Part shown: in pieces, positions 6,355 through 12,735 of the stretch
How positions within the stretch are numbered: position 1 is the stretch's first letter
Layout: every line of letters begins with the position of its first letter
Origin: Aequorivita sp.
GTDB lineage: Bacteria > Bacteroidota > Bacteroidia > Flavobacteriales > Flavobacteriaceae
DNA length: 12,735 nucleotides
Direction: 5' to 3'
NCBI GenBank assembly: GCA_002733915.1
Contig: NVXN01000003.1
Coordinates: forward strand, 9,757 to 22,491
Program-made: the position numbers and the translations under genes
The notes under the pieces: generated by a model
The model's database searches: none
What the model was told of the DNA's origin: nothing
The model's input: the letters and a program-made list of their open reading frames with translations, nothing else

Positions 6355-6717
6355 TCATTTTTCATCATTCCTATTTTGAAGATACCTGATATATCCATTT
6401 ATCAATTGTATGCATTTTTCAGTTTTTGAACGAATTTCATTTAAAGTTTCCAAGTTTATATAATCACAATCTTTTGCTTGAATGCAATGATCCAAAATTT
6501 CAGCAACCGAACCTCTTGAAAAACGTAAAAAATTGATATTCTCTTTGTAATGATACCTCCCCCAGCCTTCAGCTATATTTGCAGTTGAAGAACGTGAAGC
6601 ACGCAAAATGTATGAATACAACTCAAATTTTTCAGTTTTTGGCAACTTTTCCAAAATATAAGTTTTCAAATCATAACAAGCTTGCCAACAATGCAGCTTT
6701 TCAAAATTTTCTGCCAT
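6355..6717 (-). CDS. S23 / four-helix-bundle protein, copy 2
   Basis: The 120-residue member of the 23S-rRNA-intervening-sequence four-helix-bundle family carries RASRSSTANIAEGWGR at 39-54 and FLRFSRGSVAEILDHCIQAKDCDYI at about 63-87. These match the family's aNiaEG.GR and fl..A.GS..El motifs more closely than copy 1 does. It begins MAENFEKLHCW, the usual family opening (F-e-k-L-x-x-W), and ends at TGA 6357-6355. It sits between cysC and cysD in the sulfate-activation operon, with a family B array on each side in opposite orientations. The protein's job is unknown and nothing ties it to sulfur metabolism. A single family A-like unit (TAATGCT, 6731-6737) lies 13 bases upstream of the start. 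Confidence 0.9.
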   Translation of the reverse strand: MAENFEKLHCWQACYDLKTYILEKLPKTEKFELYSYILRASRSSTANIAEGWGRYHYKENINFLRFSRGSVAEILDHCIQAKDCDYINLETLNEIRSKTEKCIQLINGYIRYLQNRNDEK

Positions 6718-6754
6718 AGTCCATCGTTTATAATGCTATCACTCTAATTCAAAA

Positions 6755-6941
6755 CAAACCCCAAATCCCAAATTCCAAATTCCAAATTCCAAAATCCAAA
6801 ATCCAAAATCCAAATCCCAAATTCCTAATTAACGAATCCCGAATCCCGAATTAACGAATCCCGAATCCCGAATCCCGAATTAACGAATCCCGAATCCCGA
6901 ATCCCGAATTAACGAATCCCGAATCCCGAATTAACGATTCC
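6755..6941. repeat. heptamer array, family B, long copy (between cysC and S23 gene 2)
   Basis: This is a 187-bp array with two sub-blocks. The left part (6755-6826) is made of CCAAATT/CAAAATC/CAAATCC-type units. The right part (about 6827-6941) is a regular pattern in which CGAATCC heptamers are punctuated by the 15-mer CGAATTAACGAATCC. The right block is nearly free of mismatches, so it has expanded recently or is kept homogeneous. It ends 2 bases from the cysC stop codon. Confidence 0.9.
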
Positions 6942-6943
6942 CT

Positions 6944-7531
6944 TTATATTTTTTTTGCAATAAATTTCATAATCATCGCCACCGCTTCTTCTACAGAAAT
7001 CACAATTGTATTTATTTCCACATCTGGAGCCATGGGGGTTTCATAGGGTGCGTTTACACCAGTAAAATTCTTGATTTCACCAGTCCTCGCTTTTTCATAT
7101 AACCCTTTTACATCCCTACGTTCACATTCCTCTATCGGGGTGTTAACAAATACCTCCACGAAGTTTTCATAACCCACAATACGCTTTACATTTTCGCGGT
7201 CATCCCTATAAGGTGAAACGAAAGAGGCCAAAACTACCAAACCAGCGTCTATCATTAAGTTGGCTACTTCAGCAATCCGGCGGATGTTTTCGGTTCGGTC
7301 TTCTGGGGAAAAACTAAGATTGCTGTTCAAACCCTTTCGTACATTATCGCCGTCCAATAAATACGTATGCACCCCTTTTTCAAATAAAGCTTTTTCAAGG
7401 GTGTTTGCAATTGTTGATTTTCCGGAGCCGGAAAGCCCGGTAAACCAAATCAACAAGGGGTTGTGCTTTTTTAAATCACTTCGTTGCGGTTGCGCGATAC
7501 TAAAATTATGGGGAACAATGTTTTTTTCCAT
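6944..7531 (-). CDS. cysC: adenylylsulfate (APS) kinase
   Basis: It phosphorylates the 3' hydroxyl of APS with ATP to make PAPS. The 195-residue protein is a stand-alone APS kinase of normal length. The P-loop GLSGSGKST is at 32-40, DGDNVR at 60-65, and SFSPEDR at 73-79. SFVSPYRD at 103-110 contains the serine (Ser106) at the position that is phosphorylated in E. coli CysC, and KGLYEKAR is at 142-149. It starts at ATG 7531, 6 bases after the stop of the DUF2061 gene, so these genes are probably translated from one message. Its stop is followed almost immediately by the long family B array. Confidence 0.95.
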   Translation of the reverse strand: MEKNIVPHNFSIAQPQRSDLKKHNPLLIWFTGLSGSGKSTIANTLEKALFEKGVHTYLLDGDNVRKGLNSNLSFSPEDRTENIRRIAEVANLMIDAGLVVLASFVSPYRDDRENVKRIVGYENFVEVFVNTPIEECERRDVKGLYEKARTGEIKNFTGVNAPYETPMAPDVEINTIVISVEEAVAMIMKFIAKKI

Positions 7532-7537
7532 AAAAAT

Positions 7538-7960
7538 CTATTTTCTATTTGGCAACCCATAATTGGTACGATACCAAACACGTTCGTGAAGATAATATAA
7601 AAACATTTTTGTCAAAAGTTCCGAAAGACCAATCTTAACTCCTGTTAAAGGATTGCCTGTAATTAACCAAGAAAGCAACATCGTATCCAGCGTTCCTACC
7701 CCGCGCCACGTAAAGGTTTTTATAACATGGCGTTTGCGACTTTCGCGTATAATGCCTTTTTCTGAAAGGTTAATGCTAAACCAAACCCGTTCGTGGAGAT
7801 AGTAGAGTATCATTTTGGTTATTACCTCCGCAAACCCAATTTTGAGTCCAGTCAGCGGATTTCCGGTAATGAGCCAAGACAACAATATAGTGTCCAGTGT
7901 ACCAACCATACGCCATGTGATGGTTTTGGCTATGTGTCTTTTTCGGGATTGGTCTTTCAT
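7538..7960 (-). CDS. tandem DUF2061 small membrane protein
   Basis: The 140-residue protein consists of two copies of the same roughly 57-residue domain. Residues 5-61 (SRKRHIAKTITWRMVGTLDT to YYLHERVW) and 74-130 (SRKRHVIKTFTWRGVGTLDT to YYLHERVW) are offset by 69 residues and largely identical. Each copy has a basic start followed by hydrophobic stretches (TLDTILLSWLITG and KIGFAEVITKMILYYL), as expected for DUF2061 (PF09834), a predicted small membrane domain of unknown function. Proteins of this type recur in sulfate-activation clusters, so a link to sulfate or PAPS handling is possible but unproven. It is separated from the cysQ stop by one base and from cysC by six, indicating tight co-expression. 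Confidence 0.88.
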   Translation of the reverse strand: MKDQSRKRHIAKTITWRMVGTLDTILLSWLITGNPLTGLKIGFAEVITKMILYYLHERVWFSINLSEKGIIRESRKRHVIKTFTWRGVGTLDTMLLSWLITGNPLTGVKIGLSELLTKMFLYYLHERVWYRTNYGLPNRK

Positions 7961-7961
7961 C

Positions 7962-8750
7962 TTACACTTCTACCAAAAAGTAATTGTTTAGCAAATTGGG
8001 TTTATTGTACTTCATGGGTTTTTCGGTAGATTGGTCAATCACTGATACTCCAACAGCATTACAGATTGCTTGTCCCGCAGCCGTATCCCATTCCATAGTT
8101 GGGGCAAACCGGGGATAAAGCTGTGCAAGCCCTTCAGCTACCAAACAAAATTTCAGGGAGCTTCCCTTGGAAACTATTTCAACTTTATTTTCTTTTTCTA
8201 TTGTTGCTATATAATTTTTAGTTTCTTCATTTAAATGCGAACGACTGCCTACAATTTTAACTTCGGAAGAGGCTATGCTTGGACGGATGGTTTTGGCATT
8301 TTCAAAAATTTCATCAATCGAATCTTCTTCTGAAAAAACAGTTATTTTTTTTGAAGCCTTCCCATCCGCAGAAGTAAAATAAAGTTCTTTTGAAACGGGA
8401 ACGTAAATTACCCCAAGTACGGGATTACCGTTTTCAACCAAAGCAATGTTTACCGTAAACTCCCCATTTCGCTTTATAAATTCCTTGGTGCCGTCTAATG
8501 GGTCTACAATCCAGCAACGGTTCCATTCTTTCCTTTTGGAATAATCCAACTGCCGATTTTCTTCGCTTATAATGGGTATTTGGGTATGCTTTAAAAAACC
8601 GTTTATTACTTCATTTGCATTTTTATCGGCCTGGGTTAGCGGGGAGTCATCGCTTTTGTGCTCCACATCAAAGTTAGTGTTATAGACTTTTAGGATTTCG
8701 ATACCAGCCTTTAAAGCGGCTTTTATCGCAACAGCTAATAGTGATTGCAT
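7962..8750 (-). CDS. cysQ: 3'(2'),5'-bisphosphate nucleotidase
   Basis: It hydrolyses PAP (3'-phosphoadenosine 5'-phosphate) to AMP and phosphate, clearing the inhibitory product left when PAPS is used by sulfotransferases or PAPS reductase. With the start at ATG 8750 the protein has 262 residues and opens MQSLLAVAIKAALKAG, as CysQ proteins do; an upstream in-frame ATG at 8780 would add ten residues and is less likely. Motifs of the lithium-sensitive inositol-monophosphatase superfamily are present: SPLTQAD at 36-42, SEEN at 62-65, the metal-binding DPLDGTKEF at 83-91, and EWDTAAGQAI at 220-229. It is the first gene of the sulfate-activation cluster. No consensus TTG/TAnnTTTG promoter stands out upstream. 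Confidence 0.93.
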   Translation of the reverse strand: MQSLLAVAIKAALKAGIEILKVYNTNFDVEHKSDDSPLTQADKNANEVINGFLKHTQIPIISEENRQLDYSKRKEWNRCWIVDPLDGTKEFIKRNGEFTVNIALVENGNPVLGVIYVPVSKELYFTSADGKASKKITVFSEEDSIDEIFENAKTIRPSIASSEVKIVGSRSHLNEETKNYIATIEKENKVEIVSKGSSLKFCLVAEGLAQLYPRFAPTMEWDTAAGQAICNAVGVSVIDQSTEKPMKYNKPNLLNNYFLVEV

Positions 8751-8877
8751 ATTTAGTTTTTTAAGGCTAGAAAGGTACAATTTTGAATTTAAAGAGGCTG
8801 TTTGGAATGATTGAAATACTTATCAAATACTTGCTGCCACCGCAAAATCTTTTGTATTTTTAAAGAAAAATATACTA

Positions 8878-9036
8878 ATGGGAAATACAACTGACGGATT
8901 CGGAAAAAAGCGTGACCACAACCAATATGGCGAGGTGGAAAAGGATAAGGACGAAATTAAAAAAGATACCAAATTGCCAAAACCGCCTAACCGAGCTGAG
9001 AATGGTAATACTGAAAATAAAAAGTCTTCAAAATAA
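8878..9036 (+). CDS. small charged protein, 52 residues, function unknown
   Basis: ATG 8878 opens a frame to TAA 9036 encoding MGNTTDGFGKKRDHNQYGEV and then a lysine/aspartate-rich part with KLPKPPN and a C-terminal NKKSSK. The protein is very hydrophilic, with no membrane segment, and is probably largely disordered. Coding is supported by an AT-rich leader typical of flavobacterial starts, a plausible though imperfect promoter (TTG 8831-8833, TTTG 8851-8854, spacing near 20), higher GC than the flanking intergenic DNA, and even codon use. It is divergent from cysQ. A dyad follows at 9074-9096. I do not recognise a family. Confidence 0.55.
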   Translation: MGNTTDGFGKKRDHNQYGEVEKDKDEIKKDTKLPKPPNRAENGNTENKKSSK

Positions 9037-9104
9037 CCGCCACTCTTAATGTTGTCAACCTATATCCACGACGTACAGGATTCACTTTAACCTGTATAGT
9101 TATT

Positions 9105-9126
9105 AGGACGGGTCAAGGACGGGTCA
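9105..9126 (+). repeat. 11-bp direct repeat (AGGACGGGTCA x2)
   Basis: AGGACGGGTCA occurs twice head to tail at 9105-9115 and 9116-9126 with no mismatch. The second copy overlaps the left arm of a 6+6 dyad with ACCCGT at 9139-9144. Confidence 0.75.
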
Positions 9127-9151
9127 AACTCTAGGATCACCCGTATATAAG

Positions 9152-9206
9152 TCATACCAAAGCCATAGCAAAGCCATACCAAAGCCATAGCAAAGTCATT
9201 AAAACG
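9152..9206 (+). repeat. 11-bp tandem repeat, CCATACCAAAG / CCATAGCAAAG
   Basis: Four head-to-tail 11-bp units alternate between the C and G form (TCATACCAAAG, CCATAGCAAAG, CCATACCAAAG, CCATAGCAAAG). A decayed fifth unit (TCATTAAAACG) follows. The same 11-bp period appears in the unrelated repeat just upstream. The spacing is close to one helical turn, so a protein could contact the same face at every unit. Confidence 0.8.
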
Positions 9207-9319
9207 TAAGAAAAACGTCATTTTTTCCTACAAAAAATTAGTACGCCTATTTTTCCTATTAAACATGAGGTGACTAGGCACCTATCTGAGTTAAAAAAAG
9301 GCTAAACTATCTTTTAAAA

Positions 9320-9350
9320 TTGAATGCTATAAACAGGTTAATTATCTTTG
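9320..9350 (+). promoter_or_regulatory. dps promoter (Bacteroidetes-type)
   Basis: TATCTTTG at 9343-9350 is a perfect match to the Bacteroidetes -7 element TAnnTTTG. TTG at 9320-9322 stands 20 bases before it, as expected for the -33 element. Transcription would begin around 9356-9358, leaving a leader of about 18 bases before the dps ATG. This also rules out the in-frame TTG at 9348 as the start codon. Confidence 0.65.
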
Positions 9351-9374
9351 AGGGAAACCTTAAAAAACAATATA

Positions 9375-9866
9375 ATGAGCTACTTAAACCTCGATAAAAA
9401 GAAAACTACCACAACTGCAAAAGAACTAAATGTACTACTCGCAGATTACCATTTGTACTACCAAAAACTCAGAAATTTTCACTGGAATGTAATTGGGCAT
9501 AATTTCTTTGATCTTCACATCAAGTTTGAAGAAATGTACGACGATGCAAAGTTGAAAATTGATGAAATTGCAGAAAGAATATTGACACTACGTTTTCAAC
9601 CTACCAGCAACTTTACCGACTATTTGAAAATGAGTAACATTAAAGAATCTCCTTCTGACACAAAAGATATAAAGATGGTTGAAATTCTTCTGGATGATCA
9701 CGGGAAATTACTAAAACAAATGCGTACCGTTGTTGAAAAAGCTGATGCCGCTGGCGATGAAGGTACTATTGATTTGATTGGTGGCTTTATAGGCCACATC
9801 GAAAAAGTAAGTTGGATGCTAGACGCTTGGACAATGAAAGCTGGCGAGACCCACCCAGGGGCATAA
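9375..9866 (+). CDS. dps: Dps family ferritin-like DNA-protection protein
   Basis: Dps proteins form 12-subunit shells that oxidise Fe(II), usually with hydrogen peroxide, and store the iron, protecting DNA during oxidative stress and starvation. With the start at ATG 9375 (MSYLNLDKKK) the protein has 163 residues. All five ferroxidase-centre residues of E. coli Dps have counterparts at the right spacing: His36 (in NFHWN), His48, Glu52 (for Asp67), Asp63 and Glu67 (in AER). The C-terminal helix has GGFIGHIEKVSWMLDAWT. The N-terminal tail has several lysines, which may aid DNA contact. The gene is monocistronic, with its own promoter upstream and a strong terminator 16-20 bases after the stop. 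Confidence 0.93.
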   Translation: MSYLNLDKKKTTTTAKELNVLLADYHLYYQKLRNFHWNVIGHNFFDLHIKFEEMYDDAKLKIDEIAERILTLRFQPTSNFTDYLKMSNIKESPSDTKDIKMVEILLDDHGKLLKQMRTVVEKADAAGDEGTIDLIGGFIGHIEKVSWMLDAWTMKAGETHPGA

Positions 9867-9881
9867 ACTAAATATAAAACT

Positions 9882-9930
9882 AAGTGTGGGAAACATAGAT
9901 AGATTTATTTGTGTTTCCCACATTTTTTTT
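9882..9930. terminator. intrinsic terminator between convergent dps and metallophosphoesterase genes
   Basis: TGTGGGAAACA at 9885-9895 is perfectly complementary to TGTTTCCCACA at 9912-9922, an 11-bp stem with a 16-base loop. A run of eight T (9923-9930) follows on the plus strand. It clearly serves dps. On the minus strand the tail is only moderately U-rich, so termination of the opposing gene is less certain. Confidence 0.9.
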
Positions 9931-9939
9931 GAAATATGG

Positions 9940-12735
9940 CTAAAAATCAAAGCCAAGCCCAAAAGTAAGACGGGTGCCTTCAGTAGAATTAAATAGACTG
10001 AGGTTTGCATTCAAACCACCGGAACCGTTAATCCAAAAGCCACCTCCTCGCGAATTGTGCCATTTTTCTGAATCGGAATCGGGCAACCAAACCCTTCCTA
10101 GGTCTGCACCGCCATATATTCCAATTTGAAAAGGCAATAGCCCAATTTTAAATTTCGGAAAACTATACCGCAAATCTGCGCTCCCTACCAAAAATGACTT
10201 ACCGGTAAAACGATGTTCTCTATAACCCCGTAAGCCATTGTCGCCCCCCAAACTTGCAGCTTGATAGAATAGATAATTTTCTCCAATGTTTATTTGATAA
10301 TTTACATTGGTTCTAAGCACTAAGGTTCTGTTTTTGACCAAAGTATTGTAAAAGCCTAAACGTGTTTTTAAAAAGCCAAATACATCGTCCATATCTTCCA
10401 AATTGTCGGTAACACCCACGTTAAGGTCAAACATCATCCCGATGGTTGGATTGAGTGGATCATCAAAACTGCGGTAATTATAGATTCCTTCCACGGTTCC
10501 GAAATAGCTTGTCTCTCCTTTATTTTGAACTGTTGCTTCGGAAATAAAATTGGTGGGGGAATTGCCTACTTCATAAGCATCAAAAGTAGTTTGCAGCTTG
10601 AAGAAGCTACCAAAATTACTATTGCGAAGTAAACCCACATTGGCAGATATTTGCTGTACTTCTATTCTATTGTAATCATATCCTTTATCATCTTGTAAAT
10701 TTTCAGTCTCGTTTCCAAAGCCGAAGAAATTCATTCTATAATTGGGGCTTGTATACCGGGCGCCAAAGCTGAGGTTTAAATCGTCCTTAATATTTGCAAA
10801 TTCTCCAGAATAAGATATTTCATAACTGTTTATATCTGTAAAGTATGCTGCATTAATTATATGTTTTTGTGAAAAGGGATTCCGTTGAAAATTATCGACC
10901 CTGTACGCATACTGTAGGGCTGCTCGAAATCCGTCATCGGGATTGTACCCAATTGCTGAAACCAACCCCTGTGAACGATCTATCTGTTTGCGATAATTGT
11001 AGGTATTTAAATTATACACATCAGTAAAACGAAGACTTCCGCCATTTTTTTCTTCAATGGTATTAGGCATACTTTCAGAATCGTAAACTTTTAACCTTCT
11101 ACCTTGTTTTAAACTAAAAATGTCTTCATCCCTTCCGCCAATTAACCTTAGAAAAATTAAATCATCATCCTCTCCATCGACAATAAATTTATCATTGCCG
11201 TTGAGGCCGTATATCCATATTTCTTTAGTATCATTTCTTGAAAATGTTCTATCAATTAAAGTATCTGATTTTATACCGTTAATTGTAGTAAAACTTCTCA
11301 CATTTGTTCTGCCATCAGCAAGTCTTGTAACTTCAAATAAATCGTCATAATCTGTCCCAACAATGGTCTGTAAGGTGGAGAGATAGGTATAATACTTATC
11401 GGCAATGGCAACCAGATTTTGTTTGCGTTCCTTTAATTTTTGTTTTATATCTTCCAAAGATTCATTCTGTACCTCTGGCGGAATATTATTGAAAGCTTTC
11501 TCAATGATAGCATCGGTTATGCTGTCTTGAATTGATTTGGCCAAATATTTCCATTGTTCGCGACCCGAATTTTTTAATAATGCCCTGTCCAGAATTACCC
11601 CTTCTTTATTAAACCAAACTAGGTCATTCAAATTTCCGCCATATACATGGGTTTGCAGCGACCCATTAAAAATTGAGCGGGTATAATCAAAAATATTTCC
11701 TTCAAAACTGGAAAATGCGTTGTCGCGGTTGTTAGGTATGGGAACGTAAACATTTTTTTTATATCGGTTGTAGAATTCTGCCCATTGCCAGTGGTTTGGC
11801 TCACGGTCCCAATCGCCAATTAACATATCGAACAATCTGGATTTTATATAATTTTCTTCATCAACTTGAACGTTTCCTGTCTTTCGAAGTTTGATCAGTA
11901 TATCATCGGTTGTTTCTACATCATCGGGATACTTAAAGAGTCCTTCCCCTTCAATTTTTTCGGAAGGTTCAATAGAAATTAGGTACAGATCATTTCCGAA
12001 GCTATCATTGTAACCCTCCAAGCTTTTTTGCTTGGGAACGTAATACAATTGAGGGGTTGTATAAAAAATATTTATGGCCCGCGCCATATCCGGAATTGCC
12101 ATGATAGCATATGGATGCGAAGCGGTATAAAAATTGGCATTTTGCCCTTTTACGGAAGGGACATCAGACTTTTCAGTATCTGTAGGTTTGTCTTCAGTAT
12201 CTTCAAAAATGAGTTTTCTTGAAACCTGCAAGGCGTTTTTGCCCATTGCGCGCATACGATATTGGTTGCCATTTTTGTCTTCCATTAAAAGTGAATTGTA
12301 ATCCATTCCCTTATTTTCCTGAATCACTTTTAACCCTCCATACAAAGTATCTAAAGAAGCAACTTGAGCGGTAACTGGCGTTGAGTATGCTTCTTTGTAT
12401 TTTGCGCCCCAAACCGTTTTAAAAAATAATGCATCATTAATACTGTCTTGCTTAAAGATGGGGACTGTATATTGTTGCGGAAATATCTCTGGTAATTCAG
12501 AAATATCTTTTTTTACCGGTGCGGGAACAACTTCTTTTTGGAAGATCATTTTCGGCTGAAAGTTTTCACCTTTTACAAAATAACGCACCCAAGAGGAACC
12601 ATCTTCAAACACATCCAGCACAGCAAAACCTTGCATGCCAGTGCTAAAGAAACCATCTTTCCCTAAGGCTGCATATGATTCTTTTGCGCCACCCCCAGAA
12701 ACTATTTGTTTTAGACCATCTTTTTCTATATACTG
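9940..12735 (-). CDS. metallophosphoesterase with C-terminal Omp85-like outer-membrane barrel (5' part missing)
   Basis: The frame is open through the window end, so the visible 931 residues are the C-terminal portion. The first visible residues (QYIEKDGLKQIVSGGGAKES, then GFAVLDVFEDGSSWVRYF) match the end of a calcineurin-like phosphoesterase domain; its metal-binding motifs would lie upstream. A long middle region follows, with GDWDREPNHWQW, TDYDDLFEVTRLADGRTNV and IYGLNGNDKFIVDG. The last roughly 370 residues alternate as beta-strands. They contain GGDNGLRGYREHRF, with the LRGY motif of Omp85 loop 6 about 96 residues before the end, and close with the aromatic C-terminus GLGFDF expected of an outer-membrane barrel. 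The architecture, metallophosphatase plus 'surface antigen' barrel of roughly 1200 residues, is known in Bacteroidetes but its substrate is not established. It converges with dps. Confidence 0.85.
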   Translation of the reverse strand, partial: QYIEKDGLKQIVSGGGAKESYAALGKDGFFSTGMQGFAVLDVFEDGSSWVRYFVKGENFQPKMIFQKEVVPAPVKKDISELPEIFPQQYTVPIFKQDSINDALFFKTVWGAKYKEAYSTPVTAQVASLDTLYGGLKVIQENKGMDYNSLLMEDKNGNQYRMRAMGKNALQVSRKLIFEDTEDKPTDTEKSDVPSVKGQNANFYTASHPYAIMAIPDMARAINIFYTTPQLYYVPKQKSLEGYNDSFGNDLYLISIEPSEKIEGEGLFKYPDDVETTDDILIKLRKTGNVQVDEENYIKSRLFDMLIGDWDREPNHWQWAEFYNRYKKNVYVPIPNNRDNAFSSFEGNIFDYTRSIFNGSLQTHVYGGNLNDLVWFNKEGVILDRALLKNSGREQWKYLAKSIQDSITDAIIEKAFNNIPPEVQNESLEDIKQKLKERKQNLVAIADKYYTYLSTLQTIVGTDYDDLFEVTRLADGRTNVRSFTTINGIKSDTLIDRTFSRNDTKEIWIYGLNGNDKFIVDGEDDDLIFLRLIGGRDEDIFSLKQGRRLKVYDSESMPNTIEEKNGGSLRFTDVYNLNTYNYRKQIDRSQGLVSAIGYNPDDGFRAALQYAYRVDNFQRNPFSQKHIINAAYFTDINSYEISYSGEFANIKDDLNLSFGARYTSPNYRMNFFGFGNETENLQDDKGYDYNRIEVQQISANVGLLRNSNFGSFFKLQTTFDAYEVGNSPTNFISEATVQNKGETSYFGTVEGIYNYRSFDDPLNPTIGMMFDLNVGVTDNLEDMDDVFGFLKTRLGFYNTLVKNRTLVLRTNVNYQINIGENYLFYQAASLGGDNGLRGYREHRFTGKSFLVGSADLRYSFPKFKIGLLPFQIGIYGGADLGRVWLPDSDSEKWHNSRGGGFWINGSGGLNANLSLFNSTEGTRLTFGLGFDF

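Larger units (their letters stand above)
9037..9319. other. intergenic region with 11-bp tandem repeats and dyads
   Basis: No gene is visible here. The region contains a perfect dyad TACAGG 9074-9079 / CCTGTA 9091-9096, which might end the small upstream gene though no U-run follows. It also contains two blocks of 11-bp tandem repeats, a dyad ACGGGT 9119-9124 / ACCCGT 9139-9144, and a short hairpin AGGTG 9268-9272 / CACCT 9279-9283. These lie upstream of the dps promoter and could include binding sites controlling it. Confidence 0.5.

Noticed and set aside
6755..6941. CRISPR array at the long family B repeat
   Set aside because: Repeat units are 7-15 bp and directly contiguous, with no unique spacers and no cas genes nearby.
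9348..9374. Upstream TTG start for dps
   Set aside because: This TTG is part of the -7 promoter element TATCTTTG, so it would not be transcribed in the expected message; ATG 9375 gives the usual Dps length.

Overview
The window reads as chromosome of a low-GC member of the Bacteroidetes, most likely Flavobacteriaceae. The supporting signs are a type IX secretion (T9SS) sorting domain, a TAnnTTTG-type -7 promoter in front of dps, a metallophosphoesterase fused to an outer-membrane barrel, no Shine-Dalgarno sequences, and intergenic heptamer repeats. Genus cannot be told from the sequence alone.

Layout. 1-75 is the tail of an unidentified plus-strand gene. 237-461 (minus) is a small helix-turn-helix-like protein. 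462-1157 has no convincing gene but holds several structured elements: two DnaA-box-like 9-mers, dyads, and a GC-rich repeat/hairpin block. 1158-1910 (plus) is a Bacteroidetes protein of unknown function, followed by a 77-bp imperfect palindrome and a heptamer array. 2181-3437 (plus) is a secreted glycine-rich/FN3 protein with a T9SS C-terminal domain.

8750-3532 (minus) is a sulfate-activation cluster, in transcription order cysQ, tandem-DUF2061 protein, cysC, S23 four-helix-bundle gene 2, cysD, S23 gene 1, cysN. CysD/CysN make APS from sulfate and ATP, CysC phosphorylates it to PAPS, and CysQ removes the PAP by-product. No APS/PAPS reductase or sulfite reductase is visible here. The cluster therefore shows how PAPS could be supplied and recycled, but not its fate, which may be sulfotransferases or cysteine synthesis elsewhere.

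The most unusual thing is the junctions of this operon. The first three genes are packed 1-6 nt apart. Every later junction is occupied by 7-bp-periodic arrays that run to within a few bases of start and stop codons, and two junctions each hold one S23 (PF05635-type) gene. S23 gene 1 is bracketed by two 35-bp direct repeats (33/35 identical). S23 gene 2 is bracketed by a different heptamer family in opposite orientations. This looks like two insertions of a small S23-plus-repeat cassette into an operon, or repeated use of S23-associated spacer DNA; mobility is inferred, not shown.

8878-9036 (plus) is a likely 52-residue charged protein. 9037-9319 carries two blocks of 11-bp tandem repeats and several dyads. 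9375-9866 (plus) is dps with a good promoter and a strong terminator. 9940 to the window end (minus) is the 3' part of a large metallophosphoesterase/Omp85-like barrel gene.
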